Position numbers and translations under genes: made by a program
Source: Isoetes taiwanensis
Taxonomy: Eukaryota > Streptophyta > Lycopodiopsida > Isoetales > Isoetaceae
DNA length: 64,000 nucleotides
Assembly: GCA_021234155.1 (NCBI GenBank)
Contig: JAJEKV010000013.1
Span: 4,588,028-4,652,027, forward strand
Direction of reading: 5' to 3'
Shown here: piece by piece, positions 21,954-33,103 of the stretch
Numbering within the stretch: position 1 is the first letter of the stretch
Layout: every line of letters begins with the position of its first letter
Notes under the pieces: generated by a model
The model's input: the letters and a program-made list of their open reading frames with translations, nothing else
Databases searched by the model: none
Told to the model about the DNA's origin: nothing

Positions 21954-23505
21954 CGATGGTTTTTTCTACTCCCGATTTGGGTTGGAGTTCACTGGAAACC
22001 TCATAGGGTTTCTTGTTGAAACTTAATATGTTTTAGTAGAAACTTGATGTAGTTTCCATGAAACTACATCAAGTTTCCATTGAAACCACATTAAGTTTCC
22101 ATGGACACTACGTTAGGTTTCCTCTATGAAAACCTTGTAAGGTTTTCTCTATGGAAATTATACGTAGTTTTCTTTTGGAGAAACTCTATAAGGTTTCCAC
22201 TTCTTAAAATAAAATGAAAGAGTCTAGGCACGTGTGTAAGATCTTGTGGCACATTTTGCAAGATTGTATGACAAAATGTAATCTACCCACATGTGTAAGA
22301 TCTTATGGAAGATTGTGTTCCCAAATGCATTAATGGTGTCCTTTTAGCGTGAGGAGTATGCCAACATTTTGAATTTGAAACTGCATTAGGTTTCCAAAGA
22401 AACTCAAACTACATTAGGTTTCCAAAGAAACTACATTAAGTTTCCCTTATACTACATTAGGTTTCTCTTAAAGTGTGTAGTTTTAATTTGGATACTACTC
22501 AACTGCCCTTGGAAGATAAAATATCCTTGGAATTGTTGCGTTTCTCATCTTGTAAGGGCATTCCAGGAATTATTGCATTCCTCAGGGGCATAACTTTCCC
22601 TTCTTTAAATCAAAGTCTATTAAAATAATAAGGTAAAGTTTTGATACAAAATCTTGAGGGGGTTGGGATTCATGCACCCGGTGTCCCTGTGAAACAAAAC
22701 TGAAATAGGAAAGGATTCTCGAACTAAAGGATTATCGAACTGAAGGGCAGAGCAGAGCATTGAAGGGCAGGATGCAGGCAACTGATCAGACCCATAATGT
22801 TCTTTCTGCAGCGCCTTCCTTTCAAAGGAGGGATTTCTGCAATACCGGCCCAAGCCCTCTAGATTTCTTCGCAAAAAGGAGCTCACGTGGGCGCAACAGA
22901 TTCAGCGAGACGGATTTTGGATTGATCTGCCGGTCTTGGGAGTCTGAAACATGGCTTTTGTTGTGTGCTTAAATAAGATCTGCTAGCTCCATGATTGGGC
23001 GTCTTGTATTGCTCTTCCGGTTTTGCTTGCTCGACACAGAAACAGGTATTTGAAGTTAAAAAAAATCAAAGCTACAATCAACAAGAACAAGATTAACATA
23101 CCAAGATCAATACCAGGATCAAGGCGACAGCAGCATGCGCTCAAAGTTCCAAACATTTGCCCTCGAAATCTAGCTTCAAATCCTTGCCGGATGAAACATT
23201 ATTGCAAATTTGGATTGAGAAAAGTGGTGCATTAAATGGAAAAGAATGTTTGTACATGGATTAGATTCTGCTGCAGATATGGAAGCATAGATACACAAAC
23301 TAAAATCATTGCAAAAGTTCAAAGAAAAAGACAGGATAGAAAGACTCGAAAAGGCAGGATAGAAAGACTCGAAGAGAAACTGAATATAGTTTAGAGAAAC
23401 TGAATAAAGTTTCCTGGGAAACTAAATATAGTTTCCACAGTGAAACTATATAAAGTTTCTGTTTTTTTTTTGGGTAACCCAAATAGGGCGTAGATAAAGT
23501 CCTCG
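21954..23505. mobile_element. 1552-bp non-autonomous Mutator-like element
   Basis: The 9-bp duplication AAAAAAACC flanks it (21945-21953, 23506-23514). The paralogous copy keeps an empty site (AAACAAACC, 1027-1035) with continuous homology on both sides. The ends pair as ~30-bp imperfect inverted repeats: left starts CGATGG and includes CTAC and ATTTGGGTT; the inverted right end starts CGAGGA and includes the same blocks. Both flanks carry many palindromic GAAACT...AGTTTCC repeats (about 21980-22460 and 23370-23462). No transposase frame is present. Confidence 0.88.
21980..22460. repeat. Left subterminal repeat array of the MULE-like element
   Basis: About ten degenerate copies of a ~22-bp near-palindrome, GAAACTACATTAAGTTTCC and variants. 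The related right-hand array at 23370-23462 reads GAAACTNAATAAAGTTTCC. Such subterminal repeats are typical transposase-binding regions. Confidence 0.7.
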
Positions 23506-23689
23506 AAAAAAACCGCATCGCCATCGCCGTAGCCATGGCGGCTATAAAAATGCGCTTGTGTATTTGAGTATGGCAGTTGGCTCTCTCCATATAAACAGTT
23601 TTGTGCCTCTGACAACAAATATATAATTAAATACCATCGGTCCCATAATATATAGAAGAACGGGCTCCACTAAGACCCTGAACAAATGC

Positions 23690-24520
23690 GACTAGTGGGC
23701 CCAACCGTAAAGCTCTGCTTTATAACTATTGTTTTGCATTGCATATAATGCCTTCCAGCCTGTCGGATAGAAGTATCCCAAAATGTAGTAATAGTGAACT
23801 CTACTCGTAGGTACTTGTAGGTGGGAACAAATGTTGATTTTAATAAGTAAAGGAGGGTGGCGTTGGCTGACGCGAAGATGACATGGAAGCATCTTAGTCT
23901 TAACCAAATTGACGCACATTCCATTGGCCTGGCAGAAAGTATCCATGACATCCAAATGCTGCTGCATGTCAGTTAGAGTGTAAGCTAAGAGATCCATATT
24001 GTCGGCATATATGAGCTGTTGAATGATATATTGCGCCCCTCCGCCCCTATGTTGAACAAGCCAACCCTCATAATATATAGGTCGGAAGAGAGTGGGATCC
24101 GTGGCGGACCTCAACACTGGTTGTCAATAAGTTAGCCTCACAGTGATATTCGGGCTTAACATGATTTGTACAACCGGTATACTGCATTCTGCAACTCCAA
24201 AGCGACTTCTAACTGCATCTATCTCTACCACAGATCTCCCCTATATATTATGTCAAAAGCCTTCACAAAGTCGACAAATCCTGTTGGTGATTTCTGCTAT
24301 CTCCTATGGTTCCCCCTTGTTCGGTTTAGTGGCTAGTCCATTGGGTTAGCAATTAAGAGATCTTGTGTTCAAGTCTCTGGGGGTCCGTCATATGTCCTCA
24401 TGGACGCTGCCAATGTGGCATGACGTAAAAATACTATCTATCTATCTATCTATCTATCAAAGCCTACGATAAAATATGATCAATAGTGGAGTGTCGAGGC
24501 CTAAACCCTTTCTGCGTCTC
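23690..24520 (-). pseudogene. LINE reverse-transcriptase fragment, interrupted by a SINE
   Basis: On the minus strand from 24520: QKGFRPRHSTIDHIL, then the SINE at 24315-24459, then FVDFVKAFD and, in the frame 24117-23692, IIQQLIYADNMDLLAYTLTD with NGMCVNLVKTK. These are RT motifs in correct order; the catalytic YADD is YADN. The domain belongs to the non-L1 type of RT seen also at 30.4-32.3 kb. The right side is cut at 24521 by the gypsy relic. Confidence 0.75.
24315..24459 (+). mobile_element. tRNA-derived SINE with (ATCT)n tail
   Basis: An A-box-like TTAGTGGCTAGTCC (24326-24339) and a B-box-like TGTGTTCAAGTCTC (24364-24377) form a tRNA-related head. The 3' end TGGACGCTGCC...TGACGTAAAAATACT precedes (ATCT)6. 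It splits the LINE RT between its HSTIDHIL and FVDFVKAFD motifs. The 3' end matches the LINE 3' end at 31850-31913. Confidence 0.75.
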
Positions 24521-25683
24521 TGCTATGCTATGGCAGCATAGAAGAGCTTTGCACAAAATGACATGTCTTTACTTGCATATTGACTTGAGCATTTGAATGC
24601 AAGTACTAAAGATTTGAAGCCTCTCATCCCTGAAAATCACAAGTAGACACATGCTTGAAGAGCCAAGGAAAGGACATTCATTGAAGATCACACAAGCAAA
24701 GCAAGGAAGTAAGATTCAAGCAAAACGAGCTAGAGTTTGAAGATTGGAAGACCCCTCAAGTTGACTTGGTATGTGGCTAATTTTGAGTTCTCGGCATGAG
24801 TGTTATTTCACATGTTTCACTACTTAGGCTTACTACCTCATTCTTATCCAAGATGCCTTGCTTGCCTCATAATCCATATCTCACCTTCATTTCCCTTGGT
24901 TAAATTGGCAAATGGCGTTTTCTCTAGTCAAAACACACCACACATGCACCATTCATACACTACACACACATAATACCTCCACCATCTTGAAAGAGCAAAA
25001 CAATTCCACACAATTTGGCCTCTCCCATGATCTAAGATCATACTCTCTTTCTAAAAGTCAAAGTAGAGAGAGAAAGTGCACAAATTCCCAAAAAGAGCAT
25101 GAAAAGTCAAACAATCAAGTTGATGCACAAAGGTTGCAAGCTTATGTGCACTAGTGCCAAATTGATCCATGTCACCACTACCACAATATGCCATGCATCA
25201 TCCACATCACCACCAAGCATGCCATGTTACCACATACATGTCACCTCTTGTAAAAATTTATTCTTTCAAAAATTTGACCTAAGTAAAGTCATTTTGACAC
25301 TTAGGGGGTCATGTCATCATTACATTCTGCCACATCATCACTAATACCTCCACATCATCCTACACGTGTCACACACATCATTTCCACCTCACAAAAAAGT
25401 TTTGACTAGAAAAAAGACATTTTGCCAACTTGCTTGACACATCACCATCCCATATTGCCATGTCATCTTCCATTTGCCAAGTCACCATACCAACTTGCCA
25501 CTTCATCAATTTTACCCCATTTTCAAGCAAAATGCCAAATGTCCTTTTGCAAAAAAAAAGATTCTTCCATGTCATAGAGCATCAAAAAAGATTCCATGCG
25601 AAAAAAAAAGAATTTTCAAAAAAGACCTTGTTTTGACCTTCATTTTTGAGTTCTTGGGAATCGTGCCAAGGTTCAAAAAAATC
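24521..25683 (+). repeat. 5' LTR-like direct repeat of the gypsy relic
   Basis: Starts TGCTATGCTATGGCAGCATAG-like and is nearly collinear with 27845-29044, including the block of short CATGTCACC/CCACATCATC words around 25170-25510. Confidence 0.8.
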
Positions 25684-25775
25684 AACAATCCAGGTGCCTA
25701 CCTGCCATATATGCTTTTTTAGCATAAGGATGAGGAAGGTTAGTTGATGAAAACTCAAATGTAGGGACTGACCTT

Positions 25776-27056
25776 GTGGTGGCTCTTGTGGAAAAAAAAG
25801 GGCAAGAAGAAATCAGGAGATATTTGGAGCATGATGAGTTGCCCAAGGAGTTGAATGCAAACCAGCAAAAAGGGTTCAGAGATAAATGCAATAAGTTTAG
25901 ACTAATTGGTGATGTTTTGTGCAGAAGTGACAAGGAAGGAGTAATGCTAAGGCATCTTGACAAGGAAGAGGCTAAGCTGGTAATTGAGGCTTGTCATGAA
26001 GATGTCTGTGGTGGACATTTTGCTGCTGACACAACTGCCAAAAAAATTCTAAGATCTGTGTACTATTGGCCTACATTGTTCAAAGACTATTATAATGTGA
26101 TCAAGTGCTGCCACAAATGTCAGTTTTTTGGCAAGAGAGTTTTGCAGCCAGCACCCCTTACTACCATCACATTTCAAGGTCCCTTCCAAGTGTGGGGAGT
26201 AGACTTTATAGGCCCCATAGATCCTCCATCATCTGCACAACATCAACATATATTGGTTGCCACTGATTATTTCACCAAATAGGCAGAGGCAACTCCTCTT
26301 AAACAAGCTAATGCTCTAACCACTGCAAGGTTCATACATGAAAACATTTTTGGTAGGTTTGGCATTCCCCTCAAACTTATATCACATAGAGGAAGCCAAT
26401 TTATGAACAAGGTCATTGCTGCCCTGTTGTCTGCTCTAAGAAAGTAAAACACACAAAGAGCTCAGCTTATTATCCTCAAGGGAATGGTCAGGCTGAGTCT
26501 ACAAATAAAGTGCTCAAAACAATTCTGAAGAAAACCATCAGCATTTGTAAGAAGGATTGGCATGTGAAGCTTCATGATGCTCTATGGGTATATAGGACCA
26601 CTATCAAGGCAGCAACTAAGCACACTCCCTTCAGCTTAATTTATGGGATTGAGCATGTCGTTCCAGTGGAATTGGAGTTGCCTTCTTTGAGATTAGCATA
26701 TGAACTTAACCTGGAAATGGAAGAGGCACTCAAGGCAGTTAGAAGAACATGGATTTGAAGCTGAAAATGCTATATTAATTAAAAAAACCAAGGATGTGGC
26801 ATCCTTCAAAGCTGCTCATAACCTGCAAGGAACACTAAAAGAAGGGGAATTGGTTTTGAAATGGAACAAGGCTAGGAAGGATAATGCAACCAAATTTGAG
26901 AACATGTGGAAAAGACCATTTGAAGTAATTGGAGTGGCAGGCAGATATTTGTATTGGCTAAAATATGTTGCTGAAGATAGGGAGCTCCCAAACCCCATCA
27001 AGATATTACATCTGAAAAGGTACTGGCAGCAACATGTTGCTTTGTCTTTTATTTGA
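25776..27056 (+). pseudogene. Ty3/gypsy integrase, broken
   Basis: The H2C2 zinc finger (HEDVCGGHFA ... CCHKCQ) opens the frame at 25776-26282, followed by the core (VWGVDFIGPI, ATDYFTK). A TAG at 26280-26282 stands where Trp is usual (FTKWAEA). The second catalytic Asp is replaced by His (ISHRGSQF for ISDRGSQF). A frameshift lies just before VKHTKSSAYYPQGNGQAE (about 26445), which keeps the catalytic Glu. Another near 26750 leads to the C-terminal part (KATKFENMWKRPFEV-like, ending 27056). It cannot integrate anything. Confidence 0.85.
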
Positions 27057-27154
27057 ATGAGTTGAATTTGTTTTTTGGTAGGTAGAGTACATTAGATTAG
27101 AACTTAAGTTGCTTAATATCAAAAGAATAAAAATCATAAAAAGAATATAAAAAC

Positions 27155-27171
27155 AAAAAAAGGAAGGGAGA
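27155..27171 (+). promoter_or_regulatory. Polypurine tract of the gypsy relic
   Basis: 17 purines, followed one base later by TGAGG; position after the integrase end and before the direct repeat suits a plus-strand primer. Confidence 0.5.
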
Positions 27172-27844
27172 TTGAGGTTTGCTTTGAGCTCTTATAATAG
27201 ATTAGCCTTTATGTTTAAAGTTCCAGAGTCTCTCATGCATCTTGAAATGTTTATTGCTACATTGACTACTAAAAATTAAGAAAATGCAGGTGACAGCAAG
27301 TACAAGGTCTCAGGCTTGAGTTTGTTGTGCTAAAGTTTATTGTTTCCATGCAGGAGCATCTGCCATATTCATCTTCATGTTTCAAATCCATCCACATGTC
27401 ATCCTCCCATTCCACTCATACCATCATGAGATGCTGCTACCATCCCTATCATAACAGCAGTCTGATTTGCTAATTCATATCATGTCACATGCAGGAACAT
27501 CCTTTGACACCTTCACCACATTATAATCTGCTCAAGAGTTGTCCACAATTCATATGAATGCCTTCTACCACATCATTCCTCCCCATATCCATCAGGTTGC
27601 CTTCACAATGCATATGGCAGCCTACTTTTACTAACCACAGATTCACCTGTCATGCAGGCTCATCAGAATTGTACCTCCAATATCATCTGAGTCACATATG
27701 ACCTGCCTTCCATTCAACCTTACATCTATTCATCATGTAGCACCCATGTTGCCAACCATCCTTCCACAATTGGCAACCTTTTGAGCTCAAAATCTATGTG
27801 TTGAGCTTGAGAGGCTGGAAGACCAGACTATCTTTTATGTTTGG

Positions 27845-29044
27845 CATGATGCTGCTATGCTATGGCAGCATAGAAGAGCTTTGCACAGACATGTCTTTGC
27901 TTGCATATTGATTTGAGCATTTGAATGAAAGTACTAAAGATTTGAAGTCTCTCATCCCTAAAGATCACAAGTAGACACATGTTTGAAGAGCCAAGGAAAG
28001 GACATTCATTGAAGATCACACAAGCAAAGCAAGGAAGTAAAATTCAAGCAAAACAAGCTAGAGTTTGAAGATTGGAAGACCCCTCAAGTTGACTTGATAT
28101 GTGGCTAATTTTGAGTTCTTGGCATGAGTGTTATTTCACATGGTTCACTATTTGAGCTTACCACCTCATTCTTATCCAAAATGCCTTGCTTACCTCATAA
28201 TCCATATCTCACCTTCATTTCCCTTGGTTAAATTGGCAAATGGCCTTTTCTCTAGTCAAAACACACCACCCATGCACCATTCATACACTACATACACATA
28301 ATACCTCCACCATCTTGAAAGAGCAAAAAAAATCCACTCAATTTGGCCTCTCCCATGATCTAAGATCATACTCTCTCTTTAAAAGTCAAAGTAGAGAGAG
28401 AAAGTGCACAAATTCCCAAGAAGAGCATGAAAAGTCAAACAATCAAGTTGATGCACAAAGGTTGCAAGCTTATGTGCACTAGTGCCAAATTGATCCATGT
28501 CACCATCTAAAATTGCCAAATCACCACCACAATATGCCATGCACCATCCACATCACCACCAAGCATGCCATGTCACCACATACATGTCACCTCTCGTAAA
28601 AACTTATTCTTTCAAAAATTTGACCTAAGTAAAGTCATTTTGACACTTAGGGGGCACATGTCATCATTACATTCTGCCACATCATCACTAATACCTCCAC
28701 ATCATCCTACACGTGTCACACACATCATTTCCACCTCAGAAAAAAGTTTTGACTAGAAAAAAGACATTTTGCCAACTTGCTTGATACATCACCATCCCAT
28801 CTTGCCATGTCATTTTCCATTTGTCAAGTCACCATACCAACTTGCCACTTCATCAATTTTATCCCATTTTCAAAAAAAATGCCAAATGTTCTTTTGCAAA
28901 AAAAAAAAAAAAAAAAAAGATTCTTCCATATCACATGTCATAGAGCATCAAAAAAGATTCCATGTGAAAGAAAGAGTTTTCAAAAAAGACCTTATTTTTA
29001 CCTTCATTTTTTAGTTCTTGGGAATCGTGCCAAAGTTCAAAAAA
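27845..29044 (+). repeat. 3' LTR-like direct repeat of the gypsy relic
   Basis: Counterpart of 24521-25683 with small indels, for example a 20-base poly(A) at about 28899-28918 where the left copy has 9 A. Confidence 0.8.
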
Positions 29045-30440
29045 ATAAAAAATAAAATCCTATCTACCCCCCTCCCCCACCCCCCCCAAACCCCCCGGCC
29101 TAGTCATTCATCTCTGGGCAACACGTAATTATTAATATAACACGTCAGATTATCCTATTTGTACCCGAGATGCCAGAAGGTAAAATGCTTGTGGGATATT
29201 TCATATCAAGATTTCAAGAGCCCTAAAATTTCTCAGGCCAAAATCAGGATTCTTTCAACGAAGCAGTCACATAATCATTGCCAAATGCTCCCGAATAGGC
29301 CTGATACATGCCAAGAACACTCATATTAAGCTAAAAGACAAAGAATTAAGCCTGATTTGCCAAGAACTGGCCGAAACAGAGCACTCTGAAAAGGGAAATT
29401 GTTCACTGAGAATTTTTAAGAGCTTTGGGCGCGTAAATTGATCGAGATCACTCATTTTGAAACCGGTTTTGAATGACTGTTGCTTGAATTTGCCTTCCTT
29501 GCTTCAGAATCCATGGATTACCTGATGCAACCAGAATATTTGCTATTTTGAAGAGTATTTTGATCCTATACCCAAGCCTTTAGAGCTTGGGAATTTCATT
29601 TATGACTCTGTGATAATGATTTGAATGAAAATTGGACCCTTGGTGTTATATCTAAGTTTAATAACTAAGAATGAAATATTATGTAGACCAGACTAGATCA
29701 CATAATATCTCATTCTGCTGATCGAATCCCATAATATAACTAGATTAAAATTGCATTCAGAATCAATCAGTGTAAACATTTAAGAGGTTTTGTGATTGCA
29801 TATAGATCAATGCATGAATAGGGAGTCACTCAGTAAGAAAAAAGCAAAAGTGTAATTTGAATTTGCCTGTTCTCGATTCTGTTGCATATCTTGCATTTTT
29901 CAAGTTAGAAATTCCACGGTGAAGATTCCTGCTATAATTTAGACCAAATGAGCAGTTCCCCCTTGTTTGCAGACCACTAGAGGTTGTAGGATATCTTCAG
30001 AGCTCAAAAAAGATCAGCAAAAATTGATTTGCAAAAAATTGCTTGCTGTTTTCTCACTATAACAGTCTGTTTGCAAAAAATCTTGAATTTCAAGGCTTTT
30101 CTGCATCATCTTTGGCTAAAAGAGTCTTTGATCCAGACATCTCAGAGAAAGAATCAAGTTTCAGAACTCAAAAAAGGATTCATATCCTTCAATTTGCAAA
30201 AAGTTGCTCACTGCCAAGGATATTGGCTCATTTTTTTACCCAGTCATGAATGTTCTTTTGAATGATCTCTGCAAATATTTTGGCACCTGACTTTTGGCCT
30301 TGAATTCCTTGAGACTTTAAGCAGCTTTATCATTTGAATTCATGATTAAATCTCTCTTTGCTTGCAAATGGCATCATTCGTTTTGAAGCAGTCTTTTCTC
30401 TAATTTGGGAAAGCAGTACTAAACTTGTGTTCAGGCTTTG
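29045..30440. other. Non-genic, with a C-rich tract at its start
   Basis: 29066-29098 is almost pure C with a few T/A (runs of 6, 5, 8 and 6 C), which could form a G-quadruplex on the minus strand. The rest has recurring GCAAAAAAT words but no recognisable gene. Confidence 0.5.
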
Positions 30441-31913
30441 TTATTGGAATTTTCTCACCTGGAGTGGTGGGGTGCAATTATCTGATGCGACCTTTGTGAG
30501 CCAGTTACTATATGCGGATGATGTAGGTTTGCTAGCCCACACGCCAAAGCCAATGCAAAAGCAAAGATTTGGATGCCCCTGGGGTCTCCGGTGGGGCAAC
30601 GGAATGACAGCTGAACTTGCACAAAACTAAGCTTCTCGCGATCCTGTCCTCGCAACACCCTATCCCGGAGTTATATTACAGGGGACGGGAAGTGGAGATG
30701 GTGCGGAGCTTCAAGTATCTTGGAATTGATTTCACTACTAACATGTTGTGGGATGAGTGTGTGGAGAGGAGAGCCAAAGGCAGCCGGAAGGCTCTATATG
30801 CAAAGGCAAAAACGCTGCGGTTGCCGGATAGATCTATGTGATCGGGAGAGGAGAGCACACCTGCTTAGGGCTTTGGTCCAGCCGGTGCCGCTATATGGGG
30901 TGGAGGTTTGGGGCCCGCCAGCTTAGCAAAAACACGCGGGATAGGTTGAAAAGGGTGCGTAAAGCTTTTTGACATATAGCTTGGGGAGTGAAGGACACCG
31001 CATCAGACGATTTTGTTGTATGAGACGGGGTTCGCCTTTACAAAGATTCGCTATGCGCAGCATCTTACTTGCTTCCATAAGGTGGATGGGATGGATGAGC
31101 ATCGCTTTGCTCCAATGGCCGTTGTTAACACTGTGGCCCCAAATGCCGTGAAGAGGGTATGGCACGAGTAATCGTAAGGGATGGTTTAGGAGGTGGTCTA
31201 TGGATTACCAATGATGGTGGCACCGGCAGATTCTCGATGCAGAATGGGCAATTGGATGCGGGCTATGCCGCCACTGGGATGCCTCTACTCTTGCAAAGCC
31301 CAAGACAGCAGCACTATCACGCCGATTAATCCCCGCCTTGAGCATGGACCCCATCGGCATTTTGAAAGCACACATCTCTATGAAGAAACGGAGAGCTATT
31401 GCTGCCATAAGGACGGGATCCCATTACCCCGTAATTGAAACAGTCAGCCGGGGGTGAATGGCGGCACGGATCCCCTGTGGAGGAGAGGATATGTCGTTGT
31501 TGTGAGATGCACGCGGATAGAGGATGAGCACCATGCCCTCCCAATGGGGTGCCCCAAAGATATGCCCATGTTCGAGCAAAGGCACACCGATCTTAGATGC
31601 TCGACACACCGCTACATCGCTACTCGTGATCACCTATGGTAGCGACCGGGAGCTTACATCCCGCAGATTTCGGCCGCCGACTTGCTCTTCTGGGCATGGT
31701 ATTTGAGAGAGCCATCGTTAGGGTTTTTCCTCCCAAGTGGGGTTTTTTTTCATCCCGGTAGTAGGGATCTCACTGACAGCTTACATTGTTTGTTTTTGGT
31801 GTTGGGGTTTTTGGCTTTTTGCCTGTCTCTGCATGTACCGTCTCATAGGCCTCTGGCCTCCGTGGACGTTAAAATAAACTTCCTTCCTTCCTTCCTTCCT
31901 TCCTTCCTTAAGC
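30441..31913 (+). mobile_element. LINE relic with RT motifs and (TTCC)n 3' tail
   Basis: LSDATFVSQLLYADDVGLLA (about 30476-30538) is an intact RT catalytic box. After frameshifts NKTKLL-like, VRSFKYLGIDFT and LLRALVQPVPLYGVEVWG follow to about 30920, the order found in jockey/RTE-like RTs. The non-coding 3' part ends TCCGTGGACGTTAAAATAAAC plus (TTCC)7 at 31913, a simple-repeat tail rather than poly(A). Frames are broken repeatedly, so the element is dead. Confidence 0.7.
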
Positions 31914-32270
31914 AACCTGGATGTTCTAAGCCATTGAGGTTGAAGATTTGCCAGGAACACCTTCAACAATCTTGAATCTCTAATGCCTCTACCCATGCCA
32001 TCAATTGCTGCTCCAGAATGCAAGCCAACAGCCAACAGTTTTGCAAATAGCGTGTTGGCCATGATCATGATGTAGTTGGCTGGGTAGTGAGGATCTCCTG
32101 CCTTATAGGTGGAAACCACTATGCTATTGTTCTACCGCAGGGGAAAGCCTTCCTGAAGCGCCCTATTGAAGATCCCAGTTAGGAGGAGGACCATATATGG
32201 CTCTGCCCACTTGAGTAGTTGTGCTTGCATGCCATCTAAAGTGTAAGCATTGCCATTGGTGAGATGTCGG
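31914..32270 (-). pseudogene. LINE reverse-transcriptase N-terminal fragment
   Basis: On the minus strand, NAYTLDGMQAQLLKWAEPY (about 32255-32198) leads, after a frame change, into STYKAGDPHYPANYIMIMAN and TLFAKLLAVGL (32119 leftwards). This is the beginning of the RT domain of the same LINE type. It faces the plus-strand LINE tail, which ends at its border. Confidence 0.65.
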
Positions 32271-33098
32271 AATAAGTGGCTACTAGTGTTGGGCCCATCT
32301 ATGGGGTTATCTCAGTTCCCCAGGGGATATACCTCTTTTAAAAGGGATATGCCAGGTGCATGCAAGGTGTCAGCCAAAAATACCTTCTATATGGCTTAGA
32401 AATTTTCAAAAGAAATAAAAATAAATAAAAACCCTTTCAGCCACGTATTATACAGAATTACCAAAAAAACCCTTCTATATATGATGTATATGTATGGGTC
32501 AAGCAAAAAAGAATCCTTTCGGCTTGATGGAAGTAATCTTCATAGATCCATGCTTTATCAAATTAGTCCTTGTTCTTGTCGCTCTTTTTGGAAGAGATTC
32601 CTACAAGAATAGATTTTTGTTACACTATTGCAAAACCTTCCTACAATGTCTCTACAATTTTCTCATCACTGGCTATAATCAACAAGGTTGCAAGACATTG
32701 ACTTGTCGTCCTCTACAAACTTTCTCTCAAGAATTTTCCATATGTGCTCTTGTTTGGCAGCAGGAAACAATAATTCGAACGAAGCTTGAAATTCTGTAAG
32801 ATAATTTAGCGCACTGCACTTTTTATCAAATCGGCTCTGTCATAGGACTGATATGCTAGAGTAGGAAATGTAATCTAAAGTACTTTATTAGCAACATAAT
32901 ATAATGGGATGATAATTGTATATCCATAAAAAATTGTGGGATAATGAAGTTCTTAGACGATACTGATCATGCTCTAGAACCCACATTCTCCATAACTGTT
33001 ATGGCACAAAAGCTCGTGGATGTGGCTCAAAGACTTGCAGAGGTGAACAGAGATGCAAAGCTTTAAGAATGGGCTTAAAATTCATTAGATATACCATA
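32271..33098. other. Non-genic; short open stretches only
   Basis: An open stretch of 101 codons at 32494-32799 and one of ~40 codons at 32946-33065 (plus) show no known domain. The latter ends shortly before the solo LTR. Confidence 0.35.
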
Positions 33099-33103
33099 AT
33101 TTA

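Larger units (their letters stand above)
21042..23546. repeat. Right copy of the duplicated kinase 5'/upstream region
   Basis: This is the counterpart of 53-1066. It includes the first codons of the kinase gene and its presumed promoter region, interrupted by the 1552-bp element at 21954-23505. Confidence 0.85.
24521..29044 (+). mobile_element. Ty3/gypsy LTR-retrotransposon relic
   Basis: Long direct repeats (24521-25683 and about 27845-29044) flank an interior that encodes only an integrase. A purine tract at about 27155-27171 (AAAAAAAGGAAGGGAGA) is followed by TGAGGTTTGC, so the true 3' LTR may start near 27172 and the left LTR may have lost its first ~0.67 kb. Gag, protease, RT and RNase H are missing. 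The insertion abuts the LINE RT fragment at 24520. Confidence 0.8.
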
